Part shown: piece after piece, positions 1 to 11,956 of the stretch
Numbering within the stretch: the stretch's first letter is position 1
How the letters are laid out: every line of letters begins with the position of its first letter
DNA from: Cryptomeria japonica
Taxonomy: Eukaryota; Streptophyta; Pinopsida; Cupressales; Cupressaceae
Direction: 5' to 3'
DNA length: 64,000 bases
Assembly: GCF_030272615.1 (NCBI RefSeq)
Contig: NC_081406.1
Span: 261,939,386-262,003,385, forward strand
Made by a program: the position numbers and the translations under genes
Notes under the pieces: generated by a model
Database searches by the model: none
What the model was told of the DNA's origin: nothing
Seen by the model: only the letters and a program-made list of their open reading frames with translations

Positions 1-2056
1 CCATACCAGTATGCATAGGGTGTTTTGTCTTTACCTCATTTGACCAGTATCCAGTTCATTGTGTAAACAGTTGTGCTGATAGCTTCTCTCCAAAATTTCT
101 TAGCTACACCCCCTTGAATTAACATAGTCCTAGCAACTTCAACTACTGACCAGTTGTTCCTTTCTACAATACTATTTTGTTGTGGTATCCTTGGTGCAGA
201 TAGTTGCCTCTTAATTCCATTGTCTTCACAGTAACTAGTGAATTCCTCTAAAGTAAATTCACCACCTTGATCATTCCTTAAACATTTCAGCTTGCTTCCA
301 CTTTCATTTTCAACCAAGGCTCTGAATGCCTTTAATTTGTTGAATGTTTTTGTCTTGTCTTTCAAGAATGTGACCCACATCATCCTTGAGCAGTCATCAA
401 TAAATATCATGAAGTATCAATCTTCTTGAATACTCCTAGTCCTCATTGGTCCACATAGGTCAGTATGAACCAAATCTAGCAAATGTTCAGCTGAGAAATA
501 TTTTCTCTTGAAGGTTGAGGATGTCATTTTCCCTAACTGACATTCCTTGCACAAAGCATTCACCAGTCTGTCTAGTTGTGGCAAACCTCTTACTGATTTT
601 GACTTGCTGACTCTTACAATGTTATCAAAATTTACATGACAAAACCTCTGATGCCAAAGCCAACTATCTTCTACTTTTGCAACAAACAACTATTGACTTT
701 AGAGTTTCAGTGAAATAAGTTACCTTTGGTTTGTTTGTCGGTTGCAATCGGTTCACCTTTGCTTCCAAAGATCTTGCAAATTCCATTCTTGAATTCTAAT
801 CGGTAACCTTTGTCATTGAGCTGAGCAACACTCAAAAGATTGTGTTTCAGACCTTCAACCCAATAGAAATCATCTGCACTACTCTTACCATTCAGGGAGA
901 TGGATCCTTTCCCTTTCACCATGTAGGGTGAGTTCTTCCCAAATCTCACAACACCTCCATCAATTTCTTTCAATGTAAGAAACTTACTTTGGTCACCGAT
1001 CATGTGGTGTGAACAACCACTGTGTATAATCTAGTCATCTGAACTATCTAAGTGAGAGATCAATGCCTTATGATTTGATATCTCTTCTTTGATAGCAACA
1101 AAGACAATGTCCTCATTTGCATCACCCTTGGATTATTCATCTATAATGCCTCCATCCATTGCAATGAGACAATCTCTTTTTCCTTTTCCTTTATACTTCC
1201 TATATTTATCTCGTTTTTGCTCATTATCTCTATTAGGACAGTTAGAAGCAATATGTCTTATCCGGTTACATGCAAAACATTTCAAAGGTAGTTTACCTCT
1301 GGGTAACCGCTTGGCCAACAATTATTCAAGTTCCATTAGAATGTCATCATCATCTACCTCTCTGATGGATCTGGATTCATGACTCTAACTAACTTCTCTA
1401 CTTTACCTTACCGGTGGGGTTGAGACTGGCGCTTTAAATGCAGATTCTGACCTCTAAACACTTCCATCAAAACCATTTAATTCAAAAGCAGTCAATTTGC
1501 CAATGATAGAGTCAAGAGTTACCTTTGTCTTGTCAATAGATTTGAGTTCTTGAATAGTTGCAACTCTAATAACGTAGACCGGTGGAAGGGTTCTCAACAC
1601 CTTGCTAACCACAATGGCATCTTCCACTGTACCTCCATCACTTTTGATTTCTCCAACTATCTCCTTGATTATCTGACCATACTATTGAATGTTTTGACCT
1701 ACAGCCATTCTCATGTCATCAAATTTTCCTCTAAGACTCTCTTCCTTGGCTATCTTTACATGCTCATCACCGCCATAGATTTCTTCTAGTTTCTTCCAAA
1801 CTTCATATGCATTCTCCAATCCATGAACATCAACATACTCTGAATCAGACAAGGTACTGATGATGGCCTTCAATTCTTTATTGTTCTCTTGTTGCTCCTT
1901 CTTCTGATCATCTGTCAGAATTCCACTAGGCAAGTTATACTTAGTAATAACCTGATCCCAATACTGACTTCCTAAGCTCTTGATGTAAATATTCATCCTA
2001 TCACTCCAGATTTTGTACTTATCTCTATTAAAATTCAAACCTTCTCTCTTCATCAT
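1..2056 (-). mobile_element. Copia retrotransposon remnant (gag to integrase)
   Basis: Read on the minus strand, the order is gag (about 1.68-2.06 kb, UBN2-type with the LRGKFDDMRM block), a CCHC zinc knuckle (about 1.13-1.32 kb, CFACNRIRHIASNCP), the protease region (about 0.7-1.0 kb), the GAG-pre-integrase zinc domain (about 0.42-0.69 kb) and the integrase core (about 0.04-0.41 kb). This gag-protease-integrase order is diagnostic of Ty1/Copia. Reverse transcriptase and the 3' end would lie left of the window. Gag and integrase resemble those of the complete element at 12702-23071, so the two are relatives. It is a broken fossil with several breaks. No LTR was found on its right side. Confidence 0.88.
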
Positions 2057-2990
2057 TTTCTCCTAGATCTTTTTTGGAGTGCTTGCATGCACCTTAGGAT
2101 TGGGAAGTTTGGTGATGTTTCCAAAAAGGGGATTTTTAGGGAGTTTTCTATAAAATGGAGCTTAATGCTCATTGTAAAGGGTTAGACTTTTTAGGATTAG
2201 GGGCTTGGAATTTAGGAATAGTCTAAAAGTTAGTTTTGAAAACTCCTAGAAAGTGGTTGCAAGCCATTCTATTTGGAGTTTTCATTTGCAAACTAGTAAA
2301 GCAAGTGTAGTCGGAAGCAATATGATACAAGAAAAAATCAGGTGTTTAGTGTGACACTTTTTCTAAACAAGTGCCTCATTCAAAGGCGATTTATAATTTT
2401 CAATGCAATTGGCTTGTTTATTTCAGTTGTTGTCCTTCATATGGTGTAGTGTTTAATGTTTGTTTTATCTAGTTTAACTTCCTAAATCTAAAAGAATCAT
2501 GTCTATATCACTTTAATTTGTGCATGAAATATGATAATTGATGTTGATGCCATATGTGGTTTAAAATCTTTACCTTTGAGTTTAGCTTCGTAAATGTGTT
2601 AAATGGTTCATTTGCATGTTTATGTATGAACGATTCTTGTAGTCTAGATTTAGTTGATATTGTTAGATCAAATGAATGTTGAATGTTTACCATCTCTCTT
2701 GCATTCCCTTTATCTTTTGTTCTTTCTTTCTCACTGTTAGTTTAGTTTTAGTTTTCAGCTTGTACATATAACCAAAAGATCTAGAACCAACAAGTCCCTT
2801 ATACAGGTATAGCTATGTCAACCATCGAGTTACCTAGCACCGTCATGACCCTACTACAGAGACCTTGGAGTTCTCAACCTTTTGAGATTGATTTCTTTTC
2901 AAGTGAGGTGGTAATACTTTAATGTTCTATTTTCTTGTTGGTGAGTGTCTCAAAACACCCATTAATAGAAATGATGCTAGAAGGAGGGGT
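2057..2990. other. no gene seen; probable leader of the Copia remnant
   Basis: AT-rich sequence follows the gag start of the left-hand Copia remnant, where an untranslated leader, primer site and LTR would be expected. I found no convincing iMet primer site or TG...CA LTR edge. No coding region, RNA gene or clear repeat was seen. Confidence 0.4.
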
Positions 2991-4071
2991 AGGTGATATT
3001 TTTTGTGTTATTTTATTAAGTTGGATTGAGTTGAGCCTTGGAAAAGTTTATCTCCAATGAGTAGTCCTTTATGCATACCCAGGCTTTCTCATACAATTCA
3101 TCATCATGTGTACAATGGACTTCCTATGTTCTTTCCTAAAAATGGACGAAGTTATTCAAATCATGTAAATATGTTTAAAAACAACAAGTAGTCTTTCTTC
3201 AAAATGCATCAAAGGATGTTGCTTGCAATTTGTTTATTCAAACTCTTCAAGGTTCAACATCACAATGGTATGCAAGTATTTCTCCTAACTTCATTTGTTC
3301 ATGGTATGATCTTGAATTCCTTTTCTGATGTCAATTTAAGTCTTTCACAAGATTGGAAGATGTATTAATTTAATTTGCAAATGTGAAAACAATATTTGGT
3401 GAATTGATTGCTCAATTTAATCACAAATGTTAGCTTATGTATCAAAGAGTTCAAGCTATAAACAGAGTAATAGATGCAATTGTTTTGAAAAACAATTACT
3501 TTTGGGATCTCAGGACCACATTTGCAGTGAAGATTAAAATTTTTGGTGAAGTCCTTGACATACATTAGGCACTTGGTGTAGCCTTAGTATTAGCATAATC
3601 AAGATATGAAGTTGTGAATAATAATTTTTATCCTTTTAATGAAATTATGTTAGGAGGTTGTTCATATGTGCAAACTTATACTCAGACATATAATATGCCT
3701 ATCCAACAATAAATTCAAAAGATACAATATCCTAAATTTTCTTAATATGAATTCAATCAACACGATAGACCAGACTAGTTGCAATCAACAAATGCAACAC
3801 TTAAAGTTGAATGAAAATGCTACATCTGCTACAACATATCACAGTGAAGTTGTTGTTGCAAAAGTGGGTATCAACTATCCTACTTCGATGGGTTGTTTAA
3901 GAATGAAGAAGAAGTAGCTGCAAACTCTAATTACAAACAGAAAATCAGATTTAAGAGTGATTCAACAACCTTTTTGTAAGAATATTTACAAGAATTTACA
4001 AAGTGTCAACAATGCTGCCCCAACATTGTGACAATAGAGAATCAACAAGTGAAAGGCTTCATACATGTTCC

Positions 4072-4230
4072 TATTACAATTGCGGTTGTCGTTGCTCCAA
4101 AAGATCGACTTGTTAATGCCCGATACAACCACTAGACTTATAGAATCCATAAGAGGTGGTTAAACCATGTCACAAACTTGAGTGTTGCACTGCACAACAC
4201 AAGGAGACCAAGGGCGCACACCTTGCAACA
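4072..4230 (-). repeat. TRIM 3' LTR
   Basis: 159-bp direct repeat of 4288-4446, next to the purine tract at 4231-4246. It is flanked on the left by GTTCC, the target duplication. Confidence 0.88.
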
Positions 4231-4287
4231 ATCCCCCCCCCAGCGCAAGTGAGGGGTTTGAACCTATGACCAATCTTTGATACCACT

Positions 4288-4446
4288 TGTTACAAGTTCG
4301 GTTGTCGTTGCACCAAAATATCGACCTATTAATGCCCAATACAACCACTAGACTTATAGAATCCACAGAAGGTGGTTAATCCATGTCACAAACCTAAACG
4401 TTGTGCTGCACAACACAAGGAGACCAAGGGAGCATACCTTGAAACA
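4288..4446 (-). repeat. TRIM 5' LTR
   Basis: 159-bp copy of 4072-4230 with the iMet primer site immediately inside it (complement at about 4275-4285). It is flanked on the right by GTTCC (4447-4451). Confidence 0.88.
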
Positions 4447-4560
4447 GTTCCCAAGGTGAGTTTCATAACAACCAATCACATAATGAAGGTGAGAAAAAAA
4501 ATTAATTCTTTTGAAGATGTTCTACTTTCACATAGTAGCTTGAATTGACGTTTGAAATAA

Positions 4561-5259
4561 ATGGGTATCTGTAAGTGTTTGGTTGATATGACACTATTAG
4601 ATGGATGTAGAATACACCTCAAAAACAAGCATTGTGAATCAAACTGTTTTGTTTTCCTTAAGAGAATGGATATATGCTTGAAACAAGTAATTGAATTCAA
4701 AGAAGTTTTCACTCCCTTGGAAGACTATTGGGACCCCATACTAACAAATGATTTGAGAGAACAACTCTTGTCTCACATATCAAAGGAATATTCACAACCA
4801 ATTGCTTGTAAGGATGAATTGATTGACATGGGCCAACATGATGGTAAAATTGTTTCAAGTGAAGATGAAGTTGGTAAGTTAATATTTGAATTTTCTTTTA
4901 TTGATCAAATAAGTGTTGAGTTAGTTTCACATGAAGATGATAATGCTGATTTGTGTATGGATTTCATAAGCAAAGAAGGTGATGTTAAATTGGATTTGGA
5001 AGTAATTAAAAATCATAATGACAATTTCACTTGTTTGGACAAGGATAATAAGCTTGTGGATGTTGTTGTAGTTGAGAATGATATGAAGCTCTCTTTTGAA
5101 TGTACAAGCTATGATGATTTGGTTGAAGTAAGTGCTATTGATGAAAATGAATGCAATATGTTTTTGGATGAAGTAGTGGAAGATCTCTTCCCTTTCCATA
5201 ACAATGAAACTCTTGATGTAAACATAGGAATTATTCAAAATAATGCTCAAACCTGTTAA
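4561..5259 (+). CDS. unrecognised acidic 232-residue reading frame in retroelement context
   Basis: An ATG-started open frame of 232 codons, strongly acidic (runs such as SSEDEVGKL, VSHEDDNADLC, VVEDLFPF). It shows no signal peptide, no membrane segment, no catalytic motif and no domain I recognise. It follows the Gypsy-like gag segment and the TRIM on the same strand, so I take it as part of the internal sequence of a decayed Gypsy-like element rather than a host gene. The antisense frame over 4927-5250 is only its shadow. Function unknown. Confidence 0.3.
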   Translation: MGICKCLVDMTLLDGCRIHLKNKHCESNCFVFLKRMDICLKQVIEFKEVFTPLEDYWDPILTNDLREQLLSHISKEYSQPIACKDELIDMGQHDGKIVSSEDEVGKLIFEFSFIDQISVELVSHEDDNADLCMDFISKEGDVKLDLEVIKNHNDNFTCLDKDNKLVDVVVVENDMKLSFECTSYDDLVEVSAIDENECNMFLDEVVEDLFPFHNNETLDVNIGIIQNNAQTC

Positions 5260-6838
5260 TGGCTTCTTGAGGAAGAGTTAAATCAGATTTATACTAGTCA
5301 TGAGGACAAGTTAGAGTTAAATTAGATGCATACAACTAATCCTTTGGTGCAGAAAAATGTTTGTGACATGATATAGGTTGAAGAAATACAAGAAAATCAA
5401 GAAAATATGCAAACAACAAAATCAGAAATGGAATTACTTTAGTGAGATCAATAGTTTGAAATTAGAGATTTTTCATTTTAATTTGATTTTATGCATTCTA
5501 ATGAACTTTTACAAGAGATCTCTTGCTCTTCAATCACTCATAACTTTGACAATGAATTTCCTAGTGTTGATTTGTTTAGCTTTGTTGATTGTGTGTAGCA
5601 AATTAATGTTGAACATGAACAAGGTATTCTAAATTTGCAGAATAAAGGGAGATTACATGCAACTAACTTCAACAGATGAAATGGATAAGATGATGAGCCT
5701 CATGTGAGAACTAATTATGGTGATGAGTAGCCAAGGTTTCTCACATAATAAGGTAAATTTTGCAAAGTGTGATTCGTGTAGGTTTCATCCTTTGGAATCA
5801 CACTTCGAGGTAAGTTGCTTGGAATTTATGATAGCATGGGAGATTGCCATGGAAGGAACTGCTGAAGATAAACATATTTCTTCAAGGATGAGATAGAAAA
5901 TATGAATAATGATGAACTTGAAGTTTATAATTTGTTGGAAGACAAGTTTGAACTAATTAGTCCATATATTGAATATTGAACGACATGATCTATTATTCAA
6001 GATTAATTATGAGGAAGATGTGCTAATATTTGAAGCTAGTTATAATGATAAGCATATTATATCAATAATTGGTGCCTTTTCTCTTGATAGGCATATATTT
6101 GAGCAGGATGACATGGTGTACCATAAGTTGAGACCTCGTGAAGATGGATTTACTATATCTAAGAATGTTCCTAGGAAAATGTAAAATCACTTAGCTTCCT
6201 TCATTTTCCCTCCATATGTTGATTATTTCATGTTTGAATATGAGGTGAGGGAAATTAAAATTTGTTTGTGGGTTGATCATGGTAGGTATGAAAACCCACA
6301 ATTGATGGTCTTTAAAGTTTTGTATTCTTGGAATGATATATTTAGGTCCCCTCTTTCTCCTAGAGTGGACTGCTTTGAGTATTTTTGGTTCAGTGGCTTA
6401 TTTTATGCAACATTGATTATTCTGATTGTGGTCGATCCTCAGTCAAAGTTCTTGATGATCAGTCTTATATTTAAGGAATGAGGTTGCATGATTTGAATGT
6501 GGAAATGTGTATGAATTGGTGATAAGTGTATGTGAGTGATTTGCAAGTAGATTTGAGTTTGTGAATATGTGAAAGTCAATTTGTGAGGAGCATTGAAAAA
6601 CATATATTTAGGAAGATAGTGTGCAGAGACACTAACAAAGTTTAGAGTATTTTGCCATGATATTGGTTGCCTGATCCTAATGTCCAAGGATAATTTTGTG
6701 TTTAGGAGATCCTTCTTATATTAGTTTTGATATTTCTTCTATTGTTGAATGACAGTGGGTTTCTTAGCTCAGTATTTTGTAACTTGTGCTAATGTAGTGT
6801 GCCTTAGATGTGCAAGTCAATGTATCTTTCCCTAAAGT
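5260..6838. other. unassigned sequence left of the Copia insertion
   Basis: Short plus-strand frames (about 5.97-6.18 and 6.23-6.48 kb, for example HDLLFKINYEEDVLIFEASY) continue the acidic style of the preceding region. I recognise no domain. The last 350 bases look like non-coding LTR or untranslated sequence. The right edge is set by the LTR starting at 6839. Confidence 0.3.
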
Positions 6839-7726
6839 TGTTATCATTATGCTATATGTTGTCATTGATGTCAAATCCTATGGCCCAATTAGCTCCGAAT
6901 ATGGTATATTGAGAAGCCATGTATGTATGTGATGTTGATGGTCATTTGGTGATTTCCTGGAATATTTGGCTTCTCGAAATATTTGTTGTTGAAGTTACTC
7001 AGTGGTATTTTTGGGGTTTGTCTCTATCCATAAGTCGAGGTGTTGATCCAAAAGTCGAGGGTGTGTAACAATGTTTTGTTTTGGGTCCAACATGGTAATA
7101 CATGTAAAGTGTTGATGTTTTCTATGAGAAACATTGGGATGAGGTCTACTTCTCATTCCTTCCTACCATTGGAATGTTTAGTATTGACTTAGTTTAGATC
7201 TTTGTCTTGGCCGACTTGGAAGACTATATTTTTTTGGAGATAGTATATGTATGTGTAAGATTTGGTTGAGTTAGTGTGGCATTTTTGTGAATGACTAATT
7301 GTGTTGAAGATATGCAAGATTGACAAATCTAGTTGTCATTGTGAAGTGTGTTGCGGATGGTTACCAAAAGAAGTTATGGTAGTGTAGACTGTGTTTCAGT
7401 GGTGGATTAACTTTTCTATCTTACTTTCTTCAGCAGTGAGCCTTTTGGTAGTGAGCCATTTTGGGCAGTGAGCCTTCTTGGTAGTGAGGCATTCTTTGTA
7501 AAAATCACCTTAACCGGTTTTTTATATTGAGTGTTAGTATTCTCCATGGTTTTTCCCTTCTTAGTTCCACGTAAATTCGAGTGTTCTTTGTGTTTGATTT
7601 ATGCTTTCATGGTTTATCTGTCTTGATTAATTCTATTAGTTGTTCCAGATCTATGAGTAAAGTTTTAAAGAAGATTTTAGTTGTCAATTGATTTACCCCC
7701 CCTCTCAGTTGCTCAGATATTCAACA
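6839..7726 (+). repeat. 5' LTR of the 6839-11956 Copia element
   Basis: Starts TGTTATCATTATGC and ends ATATTCAACA. Most of it aligns with 11243-11956, for example the shared segments around TAAGTCGAGGTGTTGAT and the TGGATTnACC...CTCTCAnTTGC end. Confidence 0.87.
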
Positions 7727-7728
7727 AT

Positions 7729-7740
7729 TGGTATCAAAGC
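7729..7740 (+). promoter_or_regulatory. primer-binding site (iMet tRNA)
   Basis: TGGTATCAAAGC, two bases after the LTR end, is complementary to the 3' end of initiator-Met tRNA with one change from the usual TGGTATCAGAGC. Confidence 0.85.
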
Positions 7741-10700
7741 TTTGGTTCCTTGATATAGAGCTTAACTACTTAAGGTAGATCCTGATCCGATGACACACAA
7801 ATTATATATCCCTATCTTTGAAGGATTTGATTATAGTTTATGGAAAGTAAAGATGAGAGGTTATCTAATTTTTCTAGGTTACAACACTTGGAAGGTAGTG
7901 GAGGCTAAATATGTACAACTGGCAAATGGTCTTACTACTTCGGATGAGATTCAAGCCTATGAAGAAAACGAAAAGGCAAGGTATGCTATCTTCAGTGCAT
8001 TATCAAAAACTGAATTGACAAAATCCTATTTTCTTGAATACTACTTATGAAGTTTGGCAAAAGCTAAAATAAATCTATGAAGTAAATGAGAGAGTTAAGT
8101 TGACAAAGAGGCTAACAGCTAATCAAAGGTATGAAAACTTGAAGATGGAAGAGAGAGAAGATATAGTAATCTATTTTGAGAAGGTTGACAACGCAGTGAA
8201 TGAAATCAAAGAACTTAGAGGCACTTTGAATGATGAAGACATTATTGAAAAAATTGTGATGACTCTACCGGTGAGTTACAATGATAAGATCTCAACTATT
8301 GAAGAACCTATGCTCCGAAGAAGTTCATTAGAGAGAAGCTATTTGGTAGCTGCATTTGAAGTGAGAAAAGTTTGGAAAGGACAAAGATAAATCAGAGACA
8401 ACATTCAAGGCAACTGAAGATGGTCCAAATGATGATGATATCCCAGATGAGATGGAAGAAAATTTTGTGAGGAAATTGAAGAAAGGCACCGACAAGTACA
8501 AATGTATGTTACCCTTTAAATGTTTCAGATGTGGAAAGATTGGTCACATAGCTACTAGATGTCCGAAAAAGGGAACAAGACAAAAGTTTAGGGAAAACAA
8601 AGAAAAGTTCAATAAGAAAGCCTATTATGTTAAGGATGATGTTGACATTTCAGATGATGAATCAGATTATGAAGAAGGTGATATTTATTTTTGGTAGACA
8701 AGGATGCACCTAGGTTTGATATTTGGTAGACAAGGAGAAATTCAAGATATTCAAGGCAAAAGTTGAGAATGAGGTTGATAGTAAAATCAAGTGTTTAAGG
8801 TCTGGTAGAGGAGGATAATTTATTTTTGATGATTTTAACGATTTATGTGAGAAACATGGGATTAGAAGACAATTATTTGCCCCCCGGGCACCACATCAGA
8901 ATGGGGTAATGGAAACAATGAACCAAACTATACAAGAGGCAACTACAACTATGATGAAAGGAGCAGAATTATCGGAAGTGTGTTGGAGAGAAGCAATTCA
9001 CACAACATAGAATCTTAACAAAAATCTATACTGAAAGAAATATAGGAAGACATCTTATGAACTTTGGCATGGTAGAACTCTGACAGAGAAATATTTTAAA
9101 GTATTTGGAAGCAAGTGCTATATCCAGAGAGATGAGGATAATCTTGGAAAATTTGACAGCAAAGCAGATGAAGGCATATTCTTACGGTATTCAACAAAGA
9201 GAAAGGTATACCAGTGTTACAAAAAAAGGTTGAATAAGATTGTTGAAAGTGCAAATGTGAAATTTGATGAAAGTACTTCAAAAGACTCAAAGACATTGGC
9301 AGGATATGGATTTGATGAGTCCGATGAAAGGAAAAAGGAAGATGAATTCAGAAGTGAAGAAAAGAATAATCAAGATGCTTCAACATCTACATCCAAAACC
9401 TCAAGATATGTTTAGAAGAATCATTTAGAAGATTATATTATTGGAGATAACAGTAAAGGTATCATCACAAGAAGCAAAGTAGCTTAAGAACAAGTTTTGT
9501 TGTGTTTACTATCTAAAACTAAGCCAAAAATAGTTGAAGAAGCTTGTCATGATTAGAATTGGATGAAGGTAATGAAAGAAGAGCTGGATCAGATTGAGAA
9601 AAATCAAACATGGGAATTAGTTAACAGACCAGAAGACAAGAATGTAATTGGAACTAAGTGGGTATTCTGGAATAAACTAGATGAAGATGGAAAGGTTGTA
9701 AGAAATAAAGAAAGGATGGTTTCCAAAGGTTATACTCAGATTGAAGGCATTTATTTTGATGAGACTTATGCCCCGGTTGCCTGGATGGAGGCAATAAAGA
9801 TGTTCTTAGCATTTGCAACATTTAAAGATTTCAAGGTTTATCAGATGGATGTGAAATCAACATTCTTGAATGGAGAACTGAAAGAAGATGTCTATATTGA
9901 ACAACCGGAAGGTTTCAAGTTGAAAGATGATCCAAACATTGTTTGCATATTGAATAAGGCTTTGTATGGAGTAAAACAAGCCCCTAGAGCTTCATATGGA
10001 AGGCTAGAAAATCACTTGGTTGATCAAGGATTTTAGAAAGGTTCGACTAACAATAATTTATATTTCAAGATTGTTTTAGGTAAAATCCTAATTGTTGTAG
10101 TATATATTGATAATATTATCTTTAGAGGAAATGAAGGTATGTGCAGAAGATTTTCTAATGAGATGCATAAAGAATTTGAGATGTCCATGATTGTTGAGTT
10201 AAATTTCTTCCTCGGTTTGCAAGTTAATCAGAATGATAAAGGAATTTTCATTTCTCAGTGTAAGTACATCGAGGAGTTGTTAAAGAACTTTGGGTTGAAG
10301 AACTCCAAACCAATGTGTACACCTATGAACACTAGATGCAAGTTAACCAAAGATGATAAATATCCTAAGGTAGATGCAAGTCAGTACAGGTCAATAATTG
10401 GAAGACTACTACCAAACTAGATATCATGTATGCAGTTTGATTGGCAACTAGATTTCAGCAAGAACCAAAAGATTCACATGTTGTGACAGTGAAAAGGATT
10501 TTTAGATATCTAAAAGGCATAGAAGAGTTTGGTTTGCGGTATCCCAGGAACTCATATTTTACTCTGACAACTTATACAGATGCAGATTGGGCTAGAAGTG
10601 TTGAGGACAGGAAAAGTATAAGTGGAGGAGCATTCTTTCTTGGCTCCCGGTTGGTTTCTTGGTCGAGTAAGGAGGACTTTGTGTCTCTATCTACAACTGA

Positions 10701-11137
10701 AGCATAATACATTGAAACATCTTCATGTTGCACATAGATTTTATGGATGAAGTGAACTCTGAAGGAAATTGGTGTAAAGTTTAATGAGCCTATCTCAATG
10801 ATGTGTGACAATACCAGGCAATAAATATTTCAAAAAATCTGGTACATTTCAAAACAAAGCACGTATCTATTCAGTTTCACTTCTTGAGGGAAAAAGTGTT
10901 GGATAATAAAGTAAGTCTTGAATATTTCCCTACAAAGGAACAAATTATAGATATCTTCACTAAGGCATTGTGTAAAGATACTTTCTAGTTTGAACTAATG
11001 TTTGTTTGGATGTAGATTGGTCCAGTGAGAAGCTTGCATATTATTTTTTTGGATTGATGCTTGGGTGCCTCCTCTTAGGGGGAGTAGGAGTGAGTTTGAT
11101 AGGGGGGTTTTCACGCCTTTGTTATTGTTGTCAAAGG

Positions 11138-11140
<3 letters not shown>

Positions 11141-11178
<38 letters not shown>
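11141..11178 (+). repeat. (AG)19 microsatellite
   Basis: Nineteen uninterrupted AG units directly follow a purine run CAAAGGGGG (11132-11140) in the 3' part of the Copia element. The tract probably grew from the purine run. Confidence 0.95.
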
Positions 11179-11181
<3 letters not shown>

Positions 11182-11230
11182 GATGTGTGTTTATATTCTT
11201 ATCATCTTGATGGATGTTGCCATAAATGAC

Positions 11231-11240
11231 AAAGGGGGAG
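11231..11240 (+). promoter_or_regulatory. polypurine tract of the Copia element
   Basis: AAAGGGGGAG lies two bases before the 3' LTR, the usual second-strand priming site. A similar purine run occurs about 100 bases upstream. Confidence 0.8.
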
Positions 11241-11242
11241 AT

Positions 11243-11956
11243 TGTTAGCATTATGTTATATGTTGTCATTGATGTCAACTCCTATGGTCTGGTTAGGTCT
11301 GGATGTGGTATATTGAGCAATAGTGTATGTATGTGATGTCAATGGTCATTTGGTGATTTCCTAGAAGATTTGGCTTCTCGGAAGATGTGTTATTGTTATT
11401 ACTTAGTGCTATTTTTTTGGTCCGGCTTGATCCATAAGTCGAGGTGTTGATCTGGACGTCGAGGGTGTGTAACAATATTTTGTTTTGGGTCTGACATTGG
11501 TAATACATGTAAAGTGTTGATGTGTACATGAGAAGAAGTTCCAATAGTGCAGACTGTGTTTTAGTGGTGGATTTTATTTTCTATCTTTCTTTCTTCGGCA
11601 GTGAGCCTTTCTAGGCAGTGAGCCCTCCTGCAGTGAGCATTCTTGGTAGTGAGCCATCCTTTGTAAAAAAACACCTTAGCCGATGTCACTTTACCCAATG
11701 TCACCTTAACCGGTTTCACTTTAACTAGTGTTACTTTAACCGGTGTTTTTATATTGATAATTAGCATTCTCTATGGTTTTTCCTTTCTTGGGTTTTCCAT
11801 GTAAATTCTGGTGTTATTTGTGTCTGATTTATGCTTTCATGTTTTACTTGTCTTGATTAATTTAGCTAGTTGTTTTGGATCCATGAATAAATTTTTAAAG
11901 AAGATTTTAGTTATCAATGGATTCACCTCCCCTCTCAATTGCACATATATTCAACA
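11243..11956 (+). repeat. 3' LTR of the 6839-11956 Copia element
   Basis: Starts TGTTAGCATTATG and ends ATATTCAACA. It is homologous to 6839-7726 but shorter (714 against 888 bp). Confidence 0.87.

Larger units (their letters stand above)
4072..4446 (-). mobile_element. complete TRIM (terminal-repeat retrotransposon in miniature)
   Basis: Two 159-bp direct repeats (4072-4230 and 4288-4446) flank a 57-bp core. On the minus strand the core starts, two bases inside the 5' LTR, with TGGTATCAAAG, a primer site for iMet tRNA. It ends with a purine tract (GCGCTGGGGGGGGGAT, 4231-4246) next to the 3' LTR. Five-base target duplications GTTCC lie at 4067-4071 and 4447-4451. LTR size, primer site, purine tract and lack of coding capacity all match TRIM elements, which move with enzymes supplied by other LTR elements. 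The LTRs differ at a good number of positions, so the insertion is not recent. Structurally it looks whole. Confidence 0.9.
2991..6500 (+). mobile_element. decayed Gypsy-like internal region
   Basis: Around 3.2-3.3 kb the plus strand encodes a short stretch of the type LFIQTLQGSTSQWYASI. This matches the heart of the Retrotrans_gag domain of plant Ty3/Gypsy elements (hydrophobic, LxG, then a Trp-Tyr pair). Downstream are scattered acidic reading frames that I do not recognise. No pol domains and no LTRs could be assigned, so this may be a non-autonomous or heavily truncated element. It is broken, with many breaks. The TRIM at 4072-4446 is inserted in it and is therefore younger. Confidence 0.45.
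6839..11956 (+). mobile_element. Copia element with both LTRs (5.1 kb)
   Basis: LTRs at 6839-7726 and 11243-11956 enclose a primer site (7729-7740), gag (about 7.79-8.4 kb), a zinc knuckle (about 8.5-8.6 kb, CFRCGKIGHIATRCP), an integrase portion (about 8.8-9.1 kb), reverse transcriptase (about 9.56-10.4 kb, YQMDVKSTFLNGEL) and RNase H (about 10.44-10.98 kb, TDADWARSVEDRKS). A purine tract sits at 11231-11240. Integrase before reverse transcriptase makes it Copia. The flanking five bases are AAAGT and AAATT, probably one aged target duplication. The LTRs have clearly diverged and differ in length, and the internal part is broken in several to many places. It is an old fossil inserted in an older LTR-like sequence. 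Confidence 0.88.

Noticed and set aside
11006-11248. Frame containing an Arg-Glu run
   Set aside because: Generated by the (AG)19 microsatellite in a retroelement 3' region.
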